IMG/VR virus record: IMGVR_UViG_3300037882_000913
Location: 1-58,970 of that record
From: a virus
DNA: 58,970 bases
Direction: 5' to 3' (one strand)
Part shown: piece after piece, positions 49,201-57,450 of the stretch
How positions within the stretch are numbered: position 1 is the stretch's first letter
Layout: each line of letters starts with the position of its first letter
The notes under the pieces: generated by a model
The model's database searches: none
Told to the model about the DNA's origin: nothing
Seen by the model: the letters and a program-made list of their open reading frames with translations, nothing else
Program-made: the position numbers and the translations under genes

Positions 49201-49739
49201 TTGTTGGGGACTGTGGAGGGGTTGCTGTCTCTGGTCAGGTCGGAATCCCCGGCGCGACATGCGGTTCGGCCACAGTAGCGGGGTGCGGGCCTACTGCTGG
49301 GTATATTTTTGTAGGAACCATCCCTAAAGCCAAGGGAACTTATTTTACATCATCTTTTTCTGGAAATTGTTTGTCTTCGTCGGTTTTGGCGTATCCATCT
49401 GACTGTGGGATGTATAACGTATGTATTGGAACTGACACCGAAGCTGAATGTCCAACGAGTATTGAATGGTCGGGATGTTCTGTAATTAATGACGCAGTTT
49501 CTTGTTCTGGTGCTGCGGGCGACGGCTCAATGATTCACGTAGGAAGGACTATTTGCTCAAATCTCGCGGCGGGAGAAGGTGCGGCTGAGCAGCGATGCTC
49601 TTTGGATATTTTCCTTGAAGTGTCTTCGACTCCGACATGCGACTTGCACTCTCACGGATGTCACTCTTGGGCGTTTACGGGGCAAACCGTGTTTCCTAAA
49701 GGCGACCCGCTATTAATACTTTGCGATGCTTTATTCTAA
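46209..49739 (+). CDS. Large distal tail protein with Calx-beta-like domain and Cys repeats, 1176 aa
   Basis: The first ~750 residues are Gly/Ser/Thr/Tyr-rich beta-sandwich material with many SG and TG turns, typical of fibre or adhesin proteins. Residues ~761-902 fit a Calx-beta domain: YVNFTIPIYDNSVYGEYASF and TEVRIVDNDNEQF (the IVDND end motif). Then, about residues 937-975, a ten-residue repeat xDPxLCxPC(x3) occurs four times, followed by a cysteine-rich C-terminal domain of about 200 residues with more than fifteen cysteines. Such disulphide- or metal-dependent modules are rare in phage tails. It ends 14 bases inside the glycosyltransferase gene. Confidence 0.65.
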   Translation: MIISGIATRSILYQTGAVFFDFSFNAPSTSGQHKFGVSGSEFFGFTATNGKIFDPAGKFVYNYAPNENVNISGVVSPSSYNYSVNSNLLCWGQPTSSSLYGSAIKNLYASSSSEFQLSSFIRGEAADYSLDGAGAYIGVNSLVSGRLINNATGRPFRIFDVVLNGQSSYSLYSFTTGNISSTGYIVFSGDGFGMQDEIVQVSMQTNFGQVDYDFTISGDYGVVPDVYLNLSPDSNVVISNRPMYINAVAANYPSGSRIGVSLEYVSGTTGNIYFFSGQAGFGAQSMSGYLTGCGFLSYQCAGLVSGLDPKTLIWETGIGTGQFSTDFHCATGNISGNYSLPLYGLGAGAITLDYLASGESSGYFHGRIPIVGAWLNAISTNFSGAGSSPVSASGLIPVGTGKVFVYPTGEVRIEDPISSGDYYEANLSVSKVYSGPIVYDYSTVAVGFATGRTFSGIVTKSFAPEFEQGSYSFTKYFSGAVSSSAIISTGNFQITGCPSSALVSGLITGVFSASYPLLCSNTSNFPTIPIHGFPSSVYNRDGTLADPNTAFTFYPSGGFSTYDDSLENYLLGGGVKTRISRMGDTPSGWGDFSNPVADCAEFPREYPSSNDVTSHIWKERISGTESVSSFDSLDNGIGIVNTNLFMTGTGDFYADPSGAVDSGVMEFFISGSGLKAIALKGLNNGQTDRILNLTLYKNGVLSDSWESLYIESSLYDKYGEASYNTNAYDTLTISELGSGKYSLVVTAKTAPEPVVSFTQSIYTGCESSRAVSVTVQAVGYFRKPCCVNITNYSESTAHSGVHYDPIYLDYTDPVLISGGCQSVGAHAPRGMRCPGVCFPPTSPDYNGRWKEETQYVNFTIPIYDNSVYGEYASFYMYLDVASASGCSVVDATTEVRIVDNDNEQFEIGGTGIMPDISSLDCSLVPDVEPPEPPCIKDPSLCDPCILQPRLCNPCYDRPELCDPCFLDPTQCTGDEPPCRCIETIEIPCEGCSGSLMTIVGDCGGVAVSGQVGIPGATCGSATVAGCGPTAGYIFVGTIPKAKGTYFTSSFSGNCLSSSVLAYPSDCGMYNVCIGTDTEAECPTSIEWSGCSVINDAVSCSGAAGDGSMIHVGRTICSNLAAGEGAAEQRCSLDIFLEVSSTPTCDLHSHGCHSWAFTGQTVFPKGDPLLILCDALF

Positions 49740-50511
49740 TGGTTACAGCATTCTTTCTGAGAAAGAAATTCTTCCAGAAGAAAAATTTGAGCAAACTCTA
49801 AGCGTATGCTCAAACGTCTATCTCGCGCCTTGGAGAAGTCTGTTAAAATGTGGCAAACTTCACCTTATCAAAATCCCCCCAAACTGCTCCGCGACCATTC
49901 TAAAATGGGAGTGGGAAATTGACAGTATAAGTTCTTTGATACAGAAATCCTCTATTTCTCAAATTTTCTGTACTAGCACCGGAAGGAGATGTCCGCTCAG
50001 AACATTCCTATACCCCGATTATGTGGCTCCAGATATAGTGGATGAGTCGCCGAAATCTGGGGTTGTTTTCATGGGGTGGAGAAATAATGAGCTGCGCTCT
50101 CGTATATTCCAAGATTATTCGTCCGTGTTCAGTGTAACTTTAAGAGACTCTTACGCTTCCAATGAATCTAATGCAAATCATAGACTTGAATATACTAACT
50201 CGTTGGCTCGGGCTAGCGTGTGTCTGTGCCCCAAGGGGGCGGGTTCTGGAACTCGCAGATTTTGGGAAAGTATGGCGGCAGGAGCCGTTCCGCTGTTGGT
50301 TTCTGACCAGATGCTCCTTCCGAAAATATGGGACTGGGACTCCACAATCATTCGTGTCAGTGAGGCGCGAGCCATGTATTCCAAAGATTCTCTATTTAAC
50401 GCCACCATCACATCAAGTTTGGAAAAAAAACGGGATATGTGTCGAAAGTCCCACCAGTTTTTCTCCAACCCAACAAACGTTTCTAGTTATATAAACAATG
50501 TCATTAGTTAG
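49726..50511 (+). CDS. Exostosin-family (GT47-like) glycosyltransferase, 261 aa
   Basis: The C-terminal half carries the exostosin signature: ASVCLCPKGAGSGTRRFWESMAAGAVPLLVSD (the C-L-C-P-x-G...R-F-W-E-x-x-A-x-G-x-V-P-V pattern, C166 to about D194) and later WDWDSTIIRV. The N-terminal part is short, so it is a reduced enzyme compared with eukaryotic exostosins. It would transfer a sugar to a protein or glycan acceptor. It overlaps both neighbours, large virion proteins, by 14 bases, so it is co-translated with tail proteins and may glycosylate them. The acceptor is unknown. Confidence 0.78.
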   Translation: MLYSNGYSILSEKEILPEEKFEQTLSVCSNVYLAPWRSLLKCGKLHLIKIPPNCSATILKWEWEIDSISSLIQKSSISQIFCTSTGRRCPLRTFLYPDYVAPDIVDESPKSGVVFMGWRNNELRSRIFQDYSSVFSVTLRDSYASNESNANHRLEYTNSLARASVCLCPKGAGSGTRRFWESMAAGAVPLLVSDQMLLPKIWDWDSTIIRVSEARAMYSKDSLFNATITSSLEKKRDMCRKSHQFFSNPTNVSSYINNVIS

Positions 50512-53500
50512 TTCGTTTAAGATAGAGATACAGGATTTGGGAGATACCTCTGGCGAAGCCCACTTAATGTGGGTCCGAACACAGGGAGGGACTGACGGCA
50601 AAATTATCTCGTCTGTGGCTCCTAAACACAAAACTCAGGCAAACAAAGCTCCTGTTCCTATTATCGGACGAGGCATTGGACCCTCCATTGGTCTAAGTAT
50701 GTTTGACCCGACACTAACGGCACAAGGTCGCGGGCCTAGCGGATATTTTTACGATAAAATTAACAATTCTTGGGGGTCAGATTCAGACGCATCTTTAATA
50801 TCTAGTGAAGGATATGCTCCGTCCGATGCTTCGGAAGCGGCGTTCGCTCAAAATATTTACGAGGGAGTTCATTTGTTCACCGCAAGCCTGCAAGGGGCCA
50901 GTTTCCCAGCAGGAAGTCGCCGAGGAAGACTGGACGTTATAAGACCAACTGGCACCGGGTTTTGGACCAGAAGTATCGTAGCTAGTGGCTCGTCAGGAGC
51001 TTGGCTCAGCTACGATATGTCGGGGGAAGCCGAAAAGAACATTTTCGCTTATTCTTTTGAAATTATCGCGGAATTAAGCGGAACCGGGGCTCAAAGCCCT
51101 TTAACGGGGCAAGATTATAAAGTATCAGAACTCCTATATCTGAATCCGACTTCTTATGAAGGTGCTTGCAGCGACGTGTCATTAATTCTTTCCGTAACTG
51201 GAGAGACGTGTTCGTATTCACCAAGATTTTTAGAAGAAATAGCGAAAACAAAATTTATATGTGTTCCTAACTCTCTCCAAACCGACGCTCAGATTTCCGG
51301 CTTTATTGAGAGCGGACTTGCTGCCGTGGCGTCTAGCTTGTCTGGGGCTGGAAATAAAGCTAAACAGCCCAACTCTTCCGCAATCGTCTCAAACTCCGAA
51401 TCTTTTTCGTATTCTCTATATGAGGGTCTGCTAGCGTTTAACAGTCCTTATAGTGGCGACTCTATCAGTTTCTATCCGTATGCTTACGACTATACGGGAC
51501 TTTACCAACAAGAGTTCGGGATAGACCCTCCGTTCCCCGCTCATACTACTACGTTTGTTTATCCTAACGATTATTCTGACGTAGACGGCTTAGTTTCTGC
51601 AATAAACACCCACCTGTCGGGTAGTGGTCAATTTTTGTGGGACAAAGACGCTCTAAGCTCACTTCCATGTTCCTCGAACCAAATGACCGGGGGGCTGTTC
51701 GAGAGTGGGAACCTTCTAAAAGCGACCAAAAGCGGGAACTCTCATATTTTAATCCAGTCAACGCGGGCGGGAGACATCGGACGCTACCAGATTTCGTTTC
51801 TAGAGGCTCCTCGACCATCTGGAGCAAGCAAGAGTAATAAAAAGAAGTTAATGCTTCCAAATTCTGTATATCTGGAAGGCTCTGTGGACAACCTATCTTG
51901 GTCCGAAATGGGAAGGTTGAATCCTAACTGGTCGCAAGCTCGCTCCATGTTTGTCGATTTAACGGATTACACCTTAAATGTCATCACTGGCTCTAGAGAA
52001 GTTTTAAGAGTTAATCCTCCAGACCCTTCTGGCGCTCAAAATTCGGGATTATCACCGAAGCTTCCTATTTATTCAGGGACCGTCGAATCTCCAACAAAAT
52101 GCAATGAAATATTAAGCAGAGACGTTGAGTTCTATCGAGTAGAGCGACCGTTTCTATGCTCCCCTCCCGAGGAAGAAGAATCTAGCAATTCGGCGGACCA
52201 AGGATATTTTATCGTCTCAGGTCTGGGCGGAAGTGGGATTACGACCGCCACTCCCGCGAACGCACTGGTTTATAAAACAGGGGCAAAATACTCAACAACC
52301 GGAAACTATAACTATTACAGAATTCGTTTTGATAATTTGGTGGCAAATCAGCAGGGCGAACTCTCCGATGTGTCTGACATCATGTACGTTTCTCGGGTGT
52401 CATTTTTCGGAGTTAGGAGCGGTGCTCACGAATTAACTGGTAGCACTTGTATTTTGGGAGCGGATTACTCTGGGCAAGTAATGGGTTATACTACGGGCAT
52501 AATCACAGGAAGTATTACTGGCGAAGCGAATCTTTCTGGACAGCTTAATTTGGATAGGTATGTCGTCACTGGAACTCCTAGTGGAACTGTGACTTTTCAG
52601 TATTCGCAAGGCGTGCCTGTCGGAACCTTTACAGGACTCGTTTCTGCGGCCAAAGCTGGCACAGGATTCTATTCGGACGAGGTTCAGGGATACTACTACA
52701 ACAGTGGAAATGACAGCGTATATTTTCAAGCTCCGGTTTCTGGGGTTATTTCTGGTTCGGGGAATATGACCGGGGGAGCCTATTTAGTAATCAATGACTC
52801 TTTTATAGAATCTGCGACCCCAAACTATCAAGAGATTTCAGGCACTCTATCAGGTTCGTTTACAGGAGTAATTCCCGATTTCTCGTATAGTTCCTCCGAC
52901 ATTCCTAGTTTTATTACATACGAGGGGTTCGTTACTGGGGTTGTGGGGAGTGGCGATTTGGGATATTTTGACGCATCCGTCAACATTTCCATTATTCCTA
53001 CCGGGACCGTTTATTCCATCTCGCTCAGCGGAACGCGAGAAGCGTCCGCTTCAATTCTTTTTGGGGTTCCCGCTTCTGGAGACACTGTGTTCGTGAACGA
53101 AATACCATTCACTTTCTCAAGCGAACTGGGAGACTCCTATTTTGACTCGAAGAGTTCGCTAGCGGCAAAAGTTAGTTCTAACGAGTCAACCGACTCAACA
53201 GGTATTGAGTCTGGCAGTTACGTGTTTCTTCGCTCTACCCGATTAGGCTCCCTCGGAAACAGTATTCCGCTATCTTACTCGGGTGGAGGAGGGATGACCG
53301 GACCTTCGTATTTTACAGGAGGTGAGGACGTTCGCTACCCACTGTCCGCCAGCCAACCTTTCACGGGACGGCTCGACTCTGGAATATACGCAGTTGAATA
53401 TATAACCACGGGTGGAAGCGGTTTCCTAACTGGAGAAATTAAGCAGTTAGATTTCGTTCGTCATTTTTCTGGGGTGTGGGATATTATATCTGGGGCGACT

Positions 53501-53716
53501 AGTTTTAGAGATTCGGCGAAATACTCGTTTGGACGCTACATTAACTCTGGATTTGAGACTTTATCTTTTTATTCTGGACGCCCTGACCACATCCCTCTAA
53601 CGATTACGTATAGTAATTCTCCGTATGTGCCTACAATAGATTTAGTGAAACTCACGGTCACGGGCTATGATTCGCTTACCGGATTATCTGTTGTTATTTC
53701 TGGAAAAGTTTTATGA
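50498..53716 (+). CDS. Large distal tail protein, 1072 aa
   Basis: Starts 14 bases inside the glycosyltransferase gene. The N-terminal ~130 residues contain VAPKHKTQANKAPVPIIGRGIGPSIGLSMFDP; the rest is Ser/Gly/Tyr-rich beta material with SGIASG-, TGSITGEANLSGQL- and SGTFTG-type repeats near residues 640-830, resembling beta-solenoid or adhesin segments. The composition matches the neighbouring 1176-residue protein and suggests part of the same distal assembly, perhaps the receptor-facing fibre. No domain was firmly recognised. It ends with ATGA overlap to the next gene. Confidence 0.55.
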   Translation: MSLVSSFKIEIQDLGDTSGEAHLMWVRTQGGTDGKIISSVAPKHKTQANKAPVPIIGRGIGPSIGLSMFDPTLTAQGRGPSGYFYDKINNSWGSDSDASLISSEGYAPSDASEAAFAQNIYEGVHLFTASLQGASFPAGSRRGRLDVIRPTGTGFWTRSIVASGSSGAWLSYDMSGEAEKNIFAYSFEIIAELSGTGAQSPLTGQDYKVSELLYLNPTSYEGACSDVSLILSVTGETCSYSPRFLEEIAKTKFICVPNSLQTDAQISGFIESGLAAVASSLSGAGNKAKQPNSSAIVSNSESFSYSLYEGLLAFNSPYSGDSISFYPYAYDYTGLYQQEFGIDPPFPAHTTTFVYPNDYSDVDGLVSAINTHLSGSGQFLWDKDALSSLPCSSNQMTGGLFESGNLLKATKSGNSHILIQSTRAGDIGRYQISFLEAPRPSGASKSNKKKLMLPNSVYLEGSVDNLSWSEMGRLNPNWSQARSMFVDLTDYTLNVITGSREVLRVNPPDPSGAQNSGLSPKLPIYSGTVESPTKCNEILSRDVEFYRVERPFLCSPPEEEESSNSADQGYFIVSGLGGSGITTATPANALVYKTGAKYSTTGNYNYYRIRFDNLVANQQGELSDVSDIMYVSRVSFFGVRSGAHELTGSTCILGADYSGQVMGYTTGIITGSITGEANLSGQLNLDRYVVTGTPSGTVTFQYSQGVPVGTFTGLVSAAKAGTGFYSDEVQGYYYNSGNDSVYFQAPVSGVISGSGNMTGGAYLVINDSFIESATPNYQEISGTLSGSFTGVIPDFSYSSSDIPSFITYEGFVTGVVGSGDLGYFDASVNISIIPTGTVYSISLSGTREASASILFGVPASGDTVFVNEIPFTFSSELGDSYFDSKSSLAAKVSSNESTDSTGIESGSYVFLRSTRLGSLGNSIPLSYSGGGGMTGPSYFTGGEDVRYPLSASQPFTGRLDSGIYAVEYITTGGSGFLTGEIKQLDFVRHFSGVWDIISGATSFRDSAKYSFGRYINSGFETLSFYSGRPDHIPLTITYSNSPYVPTIDLVKLTVTGYDSLTGLSVVISGKVL

Positions 53717-54609
53717 TAAAATCTCGGCCAATTCCCCAAAATCCATCTACTGAACTAATTCTGTCCAAAGAAAAAAGTCAGATTTCTCATTCGTTTAAGA
53801 TTTCCATCACATCTTTAGATAACGCTTCCAAAGAATGCTCAGTTTCAGTAGAATCGAACTCTTTCATCGTGAAATCCCAGAGTATTCTTGACCGCGTGGA
53901 TGTTTTGGGTAAGAATTTAGAATTAAAACTCCCATATAAACATAAAATTTGGTTAGAAGTTCTTTTCGATGCTAACCGGATTCCTGTTTTGGGGCTTATC
54001 AAAACCGGCATTAAATGGGACGCTACAGTTAAGTCTTCATCTGGAGATTCTCAAAAAATCTATCCGAATTGTGAGGAATTCATTTCTCGTTCCGATATTA
54101 CTGATAAAACAGTAGAAGTGGACCGCCTTATTTCGTATATAGACACCCTTAAGGAGTCGAGCGATAAAGAGCTAGATTTTCAGGTAGAGAGCGGATTGAT
54201 AACAAAACAGCAATACGACGATGCTGTAAAATTATCAAATCCTACTTTTGAAAAATACAAGACGATTTTAAAAGAATACAAAGCGTCAATGTCTAAGTTT
54301 TTTGTGTCGTCTCCGTCTCAATCTTGGAAGAAACTATTTAGATTATACTATTTAATTGGATACACCACGAAAGATTTAAAAGGAGCGTTCGGGTCTAGAG
54401 CGTATTTTTCCAATGAGGGTTCGTCTTCCTCCCCGCAAGTCGCGCAAACATCAAAAACAAATGATTACAAAATCGTTCAGTGCGCGAATTCTGATTTAAT
54501 ATTGCAAGACTCTTGGTATAACAGCACTTATCCAAGTAAGATTTTAGTTCCATATTCTCGCGCCGTCCATCCGTTTTTCGACGGGCAAAATATGGAGGAA
54601 CCGAAGTAA
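53713..54609 (+). CDS. Hypothetical distal tail-operon protein, 298 aa
   Basis: Coupled at both ends: ATGA overlap with the previous gene and TAATG with the next. It has a beta-rich N-terminal half with many short strands, a helical region about residues 140-200 (VEVDRLISYIDTLKESSDKE, YKTILKEYKASMSKFF) and a basic middle. Likely a minor tail or assembly protein. I recognise no family. Confidence 0.5.
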   Translation: MIKSRPIPQNPSTELILSKEKSQISHSFKISITSLDNASKECSVSVESNSFIVKSQSILDRVDVLGKNLELKLPYKHKIWLEVLFDANRIPVLGLIKTGIKWDATVKSSSGDSQKIYPNCEEFISRSDITDKTVEVDRLISYIDTLKESSDKELDFQVESGLITKQQYDDAVKLSNPTFEKYKTILKEYKASMSKFFVSSPSQSWKKLFRLYYLIGYTTKDLKGAFGSRAYFSNEGSSSSPQVAQTSKTNDYKIVQCANSDLILQDSWYNSTYPSKILVPYSRAVHPFFDGQNMEEPK

Positions 54610-55355
54610 TGTTCGCGAATCACCCTGTTGTCAAAATCGCTGCGCCAAGCGCGGATTATCCCATTGGACTCTCTTTGGAAAAGTTCCTTTACTTTTTTTC
54701 TCGCGTTGAGTCTTTCGACGTGTCTTTATCGTCATTTGTAGAGCCTTTGTCCACCACGTCCCCGTCAAATATTATTGAAATTATTAATACTATAAGTTCT
54801 AATACCGGGGCTTCCTATTTATCCGGGTCAGGCTTTACAACGAGAGTATCTTTTGACGGCTCTGCCAATGTCATCTCAGAATATCCCAGATTTTCTTTTT
54901 CATTTGGTGGATGCTCTATTGTTATTGACTTCGGGCTATCTATTACTTATTTTGGTTTATTTTATCCTTGGGTGAAAATTGAATTTTCAAACGGTGTGTC
55001 AAGCGTTCCTGCTGGACGCACAGTGGGGGCTGTTTCTATTATGGGCGGGTCCGTCCCTCTATATTCCTCCGACGCAATAAGTCAAATCTCCGCTTTCGGA
55101 GAGGTGAAAGACGGAGCATCTTTTGATTTAATAAAACTAAAAAGTTCCAGCAAGGCTTCTGCGATTTTTTCTGGAGGGTCTGGTTTTAGTCGTTACATAA
55201 AAGCTTCTCTAGGAGGATTAAAATGCGAACCGTCTTTTCGTGGAGATTCGCTTGTAGTAAGTCTTCATCCAGATAGCAAAAGCGGCTATATACGCTTTGA
55301 ATCAGATTCTCCTCATAGCAGTTTTATGTCGCTAGACAGGATTATTCTTTCTTAG
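54609..55355 (+). CDS. Hypothetical protein at the end of the tail operon, 248 aa
   Basis: Last gene of the plus-strand tail block. It is Ser/Phe-rich and beta-type (for instance ISEYPRFSFSFGGCSIVIDFGLSITYFG), a possible minor virion protein. Its TAA stop at 55353-55355 lies 14 bases inside the end of the convergent minus-strand gene. No intrinsic terminator was seen between the two convergent units. Function unknown. Confidence 0.5.
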   Translation: MFANHPVVKIAAPSADYPIGLSLEKFLYFFSRVESFDVSLSSFVEPLSTTSPSNIIEIINTISSNTGASYLSGSGFTTRVSFDGSANVISEYPRFSFSFGGCSIVIDFGLSITYFGLFYPWVKIEFSNGVSSVPAGRTVGAVSIMGGSVPLYSSDAISQISAFGEVKDGASFDLIKLKSSSKASAIFSGGSGFSRYIKASLGGLKCEPSFRGDSLVVSLHPDSKSGYIRFESDSPHSSFMSLDRIILS

Positions 55356-56127
55356 CCGCTTTTTTCTTTTCGATTCCCTCTTTGATATGGGCGATAATCT
55401 TAAAGATGTTCTCGCTGTTTACGTCTGCGAGAGTTTTCCACTCGGACGCTCCAACTGCAAATAGTTCACCCTTCGTTTCCAATACGGCCATCCGGTTCTG
55501 AAACTTATCAAAGCTAACGTCGTTCTTTTCTAGGGTGGAAGAAAGCATGTCGCGAATACCCGAATCGGCGTCTGGAGTCGATGTCGCAGACTCCGAGGTA
55601 ACTCCCGTGTCCCGTCCAATTTCATCTTGCCCGCAAATATTAATGCCAAGTGAATTTCTTACCGCACGAACAAATCCTCGATTCTCAGCAGTCGCAGAGA
55701 GATAGACTCTAGCAAATGAGCTTGTATTGTGATGGGTGGCGTCGGCTAGAGCCTCAAATGTAACTGACCTCCCATCGGTTTCATAATTAGGAATCCACCC
55801 GATTGTAGTTTTGACTCCAACGGCATTCTCGCTATGGAATGTGACTTCGTGATAGACCGAATCATACCCGCGCAGTGCTGCGATGTATTTAATACCACCC
55901 AATAGAATTAGCAGGTCTTTATCTTCCAATCCTTCAATTGAGGTTGGTAAGGCGCGATTCTTGAAGTTCTGTTTGTTTACTACAAGAAACTCTTTGGGGA
56001 CCATAGCCCGCCAATCGACACGTCCATCTGGAGTTAGTTTGTGCTCGATGCTCTCGATGAGTCCGCTAGCGCTTCGCTTCCACGATTGTTGGGGTTTTGC
56101 TTCTTGTGTTTCAGTTTGTTCAGGCAT
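55342..56127 (-). CDS. Putative single-strand DNA annealing-type protein, 261 aa
   Basis: Start taken at ATG 56127, which overlaps the stop of the glycosyltransferase upstream by 8 bases (ATGCCTGA); this coupling supports it over the further upstream start. The central part has GIKYIAALRGYDSVYHEV, a long strand region, and ATAENRGFVRAVRNSLGIN, a pattern I associate with phage recombinase/annealing proteins of the Erf/Rad52-like kind (A-x-x-E-x-R-x-x-x-R-x-V-R). The C-terminus is a Lys-rich tail after an acidic linker. The family is uncertain; an unrelated DNA-binding role is possible. Confidence 0.35.
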   Translation of the reverse strand: MPEQTETQEAKPQQSWKRSASGLIESIEHKLTPDGRVDWRAMVPKEFLVVNKQNFKNRALPTSIEGLEDKDLLILLGGIKYIAALRGYDSVYHEVTFHSENAVGVKTTIGWIPNYETDGRSVTFEALADATHHNTSSFARVYLSATAENRGFVRAVRNSLGINICGQDEIGRDTGVTSESATSTPDADSGIRDMLSSTLEKNDVSFDKFQNRMAVLETKGELFAVGASEWKTLADVNSENIFKIIAHIKEGIEKKKAAKKE

Positions 56128-57265
56128 AAATGTAATATAGTTCTTTATCGCGCCAAAATTCGGGCGAATCAATTACGATACTCTCCGTTTTATCAAATCC
56201 GTCAACTGGTTTATCTTCCAAAACGTGCGCGTGCGAGAGATAGATTTTGCTATTGGAGAGTATTTTTCTGTTGGTCCTAAACTTTGTGCCAATAGGACAC
56301 TCCACTCGCTCTGGTGTCGGGTATGGAGCAATCACAGCAATATCAAAGTAATCAAGCTTAATGGGATTCAGCCGCTCGTTTGGCAAGTTTGAGAATAGTC
56401 GGAAAGGAACTTGCTCCCGCATCATGTCCTGTGCAAATTTCGGACTATGATTTTCGTCAATTTCGTATGCAATAAAATCAATATTGGAGCGGAGAGACTT
56501 TAGGATATTTACATCCAGCGGCGCTTTTGTTGATACTGAACATTTGCGAAGGGCCAACTGGTCGTAAACCGCCCGCTCTACGCCACCCTTATCAAATCGA
56601 ATATTCAAAACTTGACCGGGAATTGACTCTGGGCGTAAAATGACATTTGGGATGATTTCCAAAACGTGTAATGGATAGCCGACGCCCGCATGGAGTGTTT
56701 TGAATGCAACTTGACGCATCTTCAATAGTTCAAACGCCGCTTGAACTACTTCCTCTGGTTTAATCTTATTAATGGCGGCTGGGCTCTCATTTGGATTATA
56801 GCTAGGAGTATAATCTTTTGGGGTAAGATATTTTTGCAAGTAAGGATTCCCGAAGTATGCTTTGGAAACTTCTGGGGGACTGATACTGTATAGTGCGACA
56901 AAAGGCACGTTAAAGTGGCCCGCTACGTGAACGGCGCTCGTATCCCCACAAACAACGAGCGCGGCATTTTTAATTACGTCAAAGTATTGTAGCGTAGTTG
57001 TTTTGCCGCAAATGTCGTGGTTTGCTCCGATTCGTTCGTCCTTCTCGCCGCCCGCTTGAACGAGAACGTATCCCGCTGCATTTAAGGCGGGTTTCAACCA
57101 GTCACAAACAATTCGCCAGAACTGATAGTTCTTAGCGGGCGCTCCGGTGCTAGTAATAATTACAACGTATTTTTGAGTGAATGGCATTGGAAACGAGTGA
57201 GTTTCAATTTCCATTGGGGCGATTCGGAGGCGCGTTGCGGCGCTATAGGCTTCTACAAGGTGCAT
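56120..57265 (-). CDS. C-terminal half of a GT9 glycosyltransferase plus extension, 381 aa
   Basis: The protein begins MHLVEAYSAATRLRI, the place where GT9 heptosyltransferase-type enzymes pass from the first to the second Rossmann domain, and continues with YVVIITSTGAPAKNYQFW and VLVQAGGEKDERIG, DICGKTTTLQYFDVI and ALVVCGDTSAVHVAGHF, all second-domain landmarks (donor-binding loop G-D-T-S-A-x-H-x-A-G). The first domain is absent here but is found at the end of the protein encoded at 57450-58970, two ORFs upstream on the same strand. Residues ~180-381 form an extra domain of unknown role. It starts 13 bases inside the 65-codon ORF. Confidence 0.7.
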   Translation of the reverse strand: MHLVEAYSAATRLRIAPMEIETHSFPMPFTQKYVVIITSTGAPAKNYQFWRIVCDWLKPALNAAGYVLVQAGGEKDERIGANHDICGKTTTLQYFDVIKNAALVVCGDTSAVHVAGHFNVPFVALYSISPPEVSKAYFGNPYLQKYLTPKDYTPSYNPNESPAAINKIKPEEVVQAAFELLKMRQVAFKTLHAGVGYPLHVLEIIPNVILRPESIPGQVLNIRFDKGGVERAVYDQLALRKCSVSTKAPLDVNILKSLRSNIDFIAYEIDENHSPKFAQDMMREQVPFRLFSNLPNERLNPIKLDYFDIAVIAPYPTPERVECPIGTKFRTNRKILSNSKIYLSHAHVLEDKPVDGFDKTESIVIDSPEFWRDKELYYIYA

Positions 57266-57450
57266 TCTTTATTATTTTTAACGTCGTCTAGCTCTCTCTG
57301 CAATCTAAAGGCTTCCTCGCACCATTTTCTAATGTGTTCGCGGTTGTATCCGATAGCTCCCACGATTTCAGCGTAGGAAGCATACTGAGCCAACTCCATT
57401 CCTGCGTTGGCTATCTTTTCTAGTAGTTCAATCTCTTGTTCGGTTCGCAT
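57253..57450 (-). CDS. Small helical protein inserted between GT9 halves, 65 aa
   Basis: Starts as TAATG overlap with the upstream glycosyltransferase gene and ends 13 bases into the next one. It begins MRTEQEIELLEKIANAGMEL and is almost entirely helical with many charged residues and a helix-turn-helix-like middle (IVGAIGYNREHIRKWCEEAF). It occupies exactly the seam between the two GT9 half-domains. It could bridge or regulate the split enzyme, or be an inserted unrelated gene. It is too short to be a homing nuclease. Confidence 0.55.
   Translation of the reverse strand: MRTEQEIELLEKIANAGMELAQYASYAEIVGAIGYNREHIRKWCEEAFRLQRELDDVKNNKECTL

Noticed and set aside
48540-50140. GTGTAA words near 48566 and 50131, and similar ones inside other genes
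   Set aside because: They lie deep within coding frames with no start codon nearby; a few are expected by chance in this length, so they were not counted as promoters.
57253-57450. Group I intron or intein splitting the GT9 gene
   Set aside because: The intervening segment is under 200 bases, too short for a usual group I intron, it has stop codons in the flanking frame so it is not an intein, and no splicing motif was seen.
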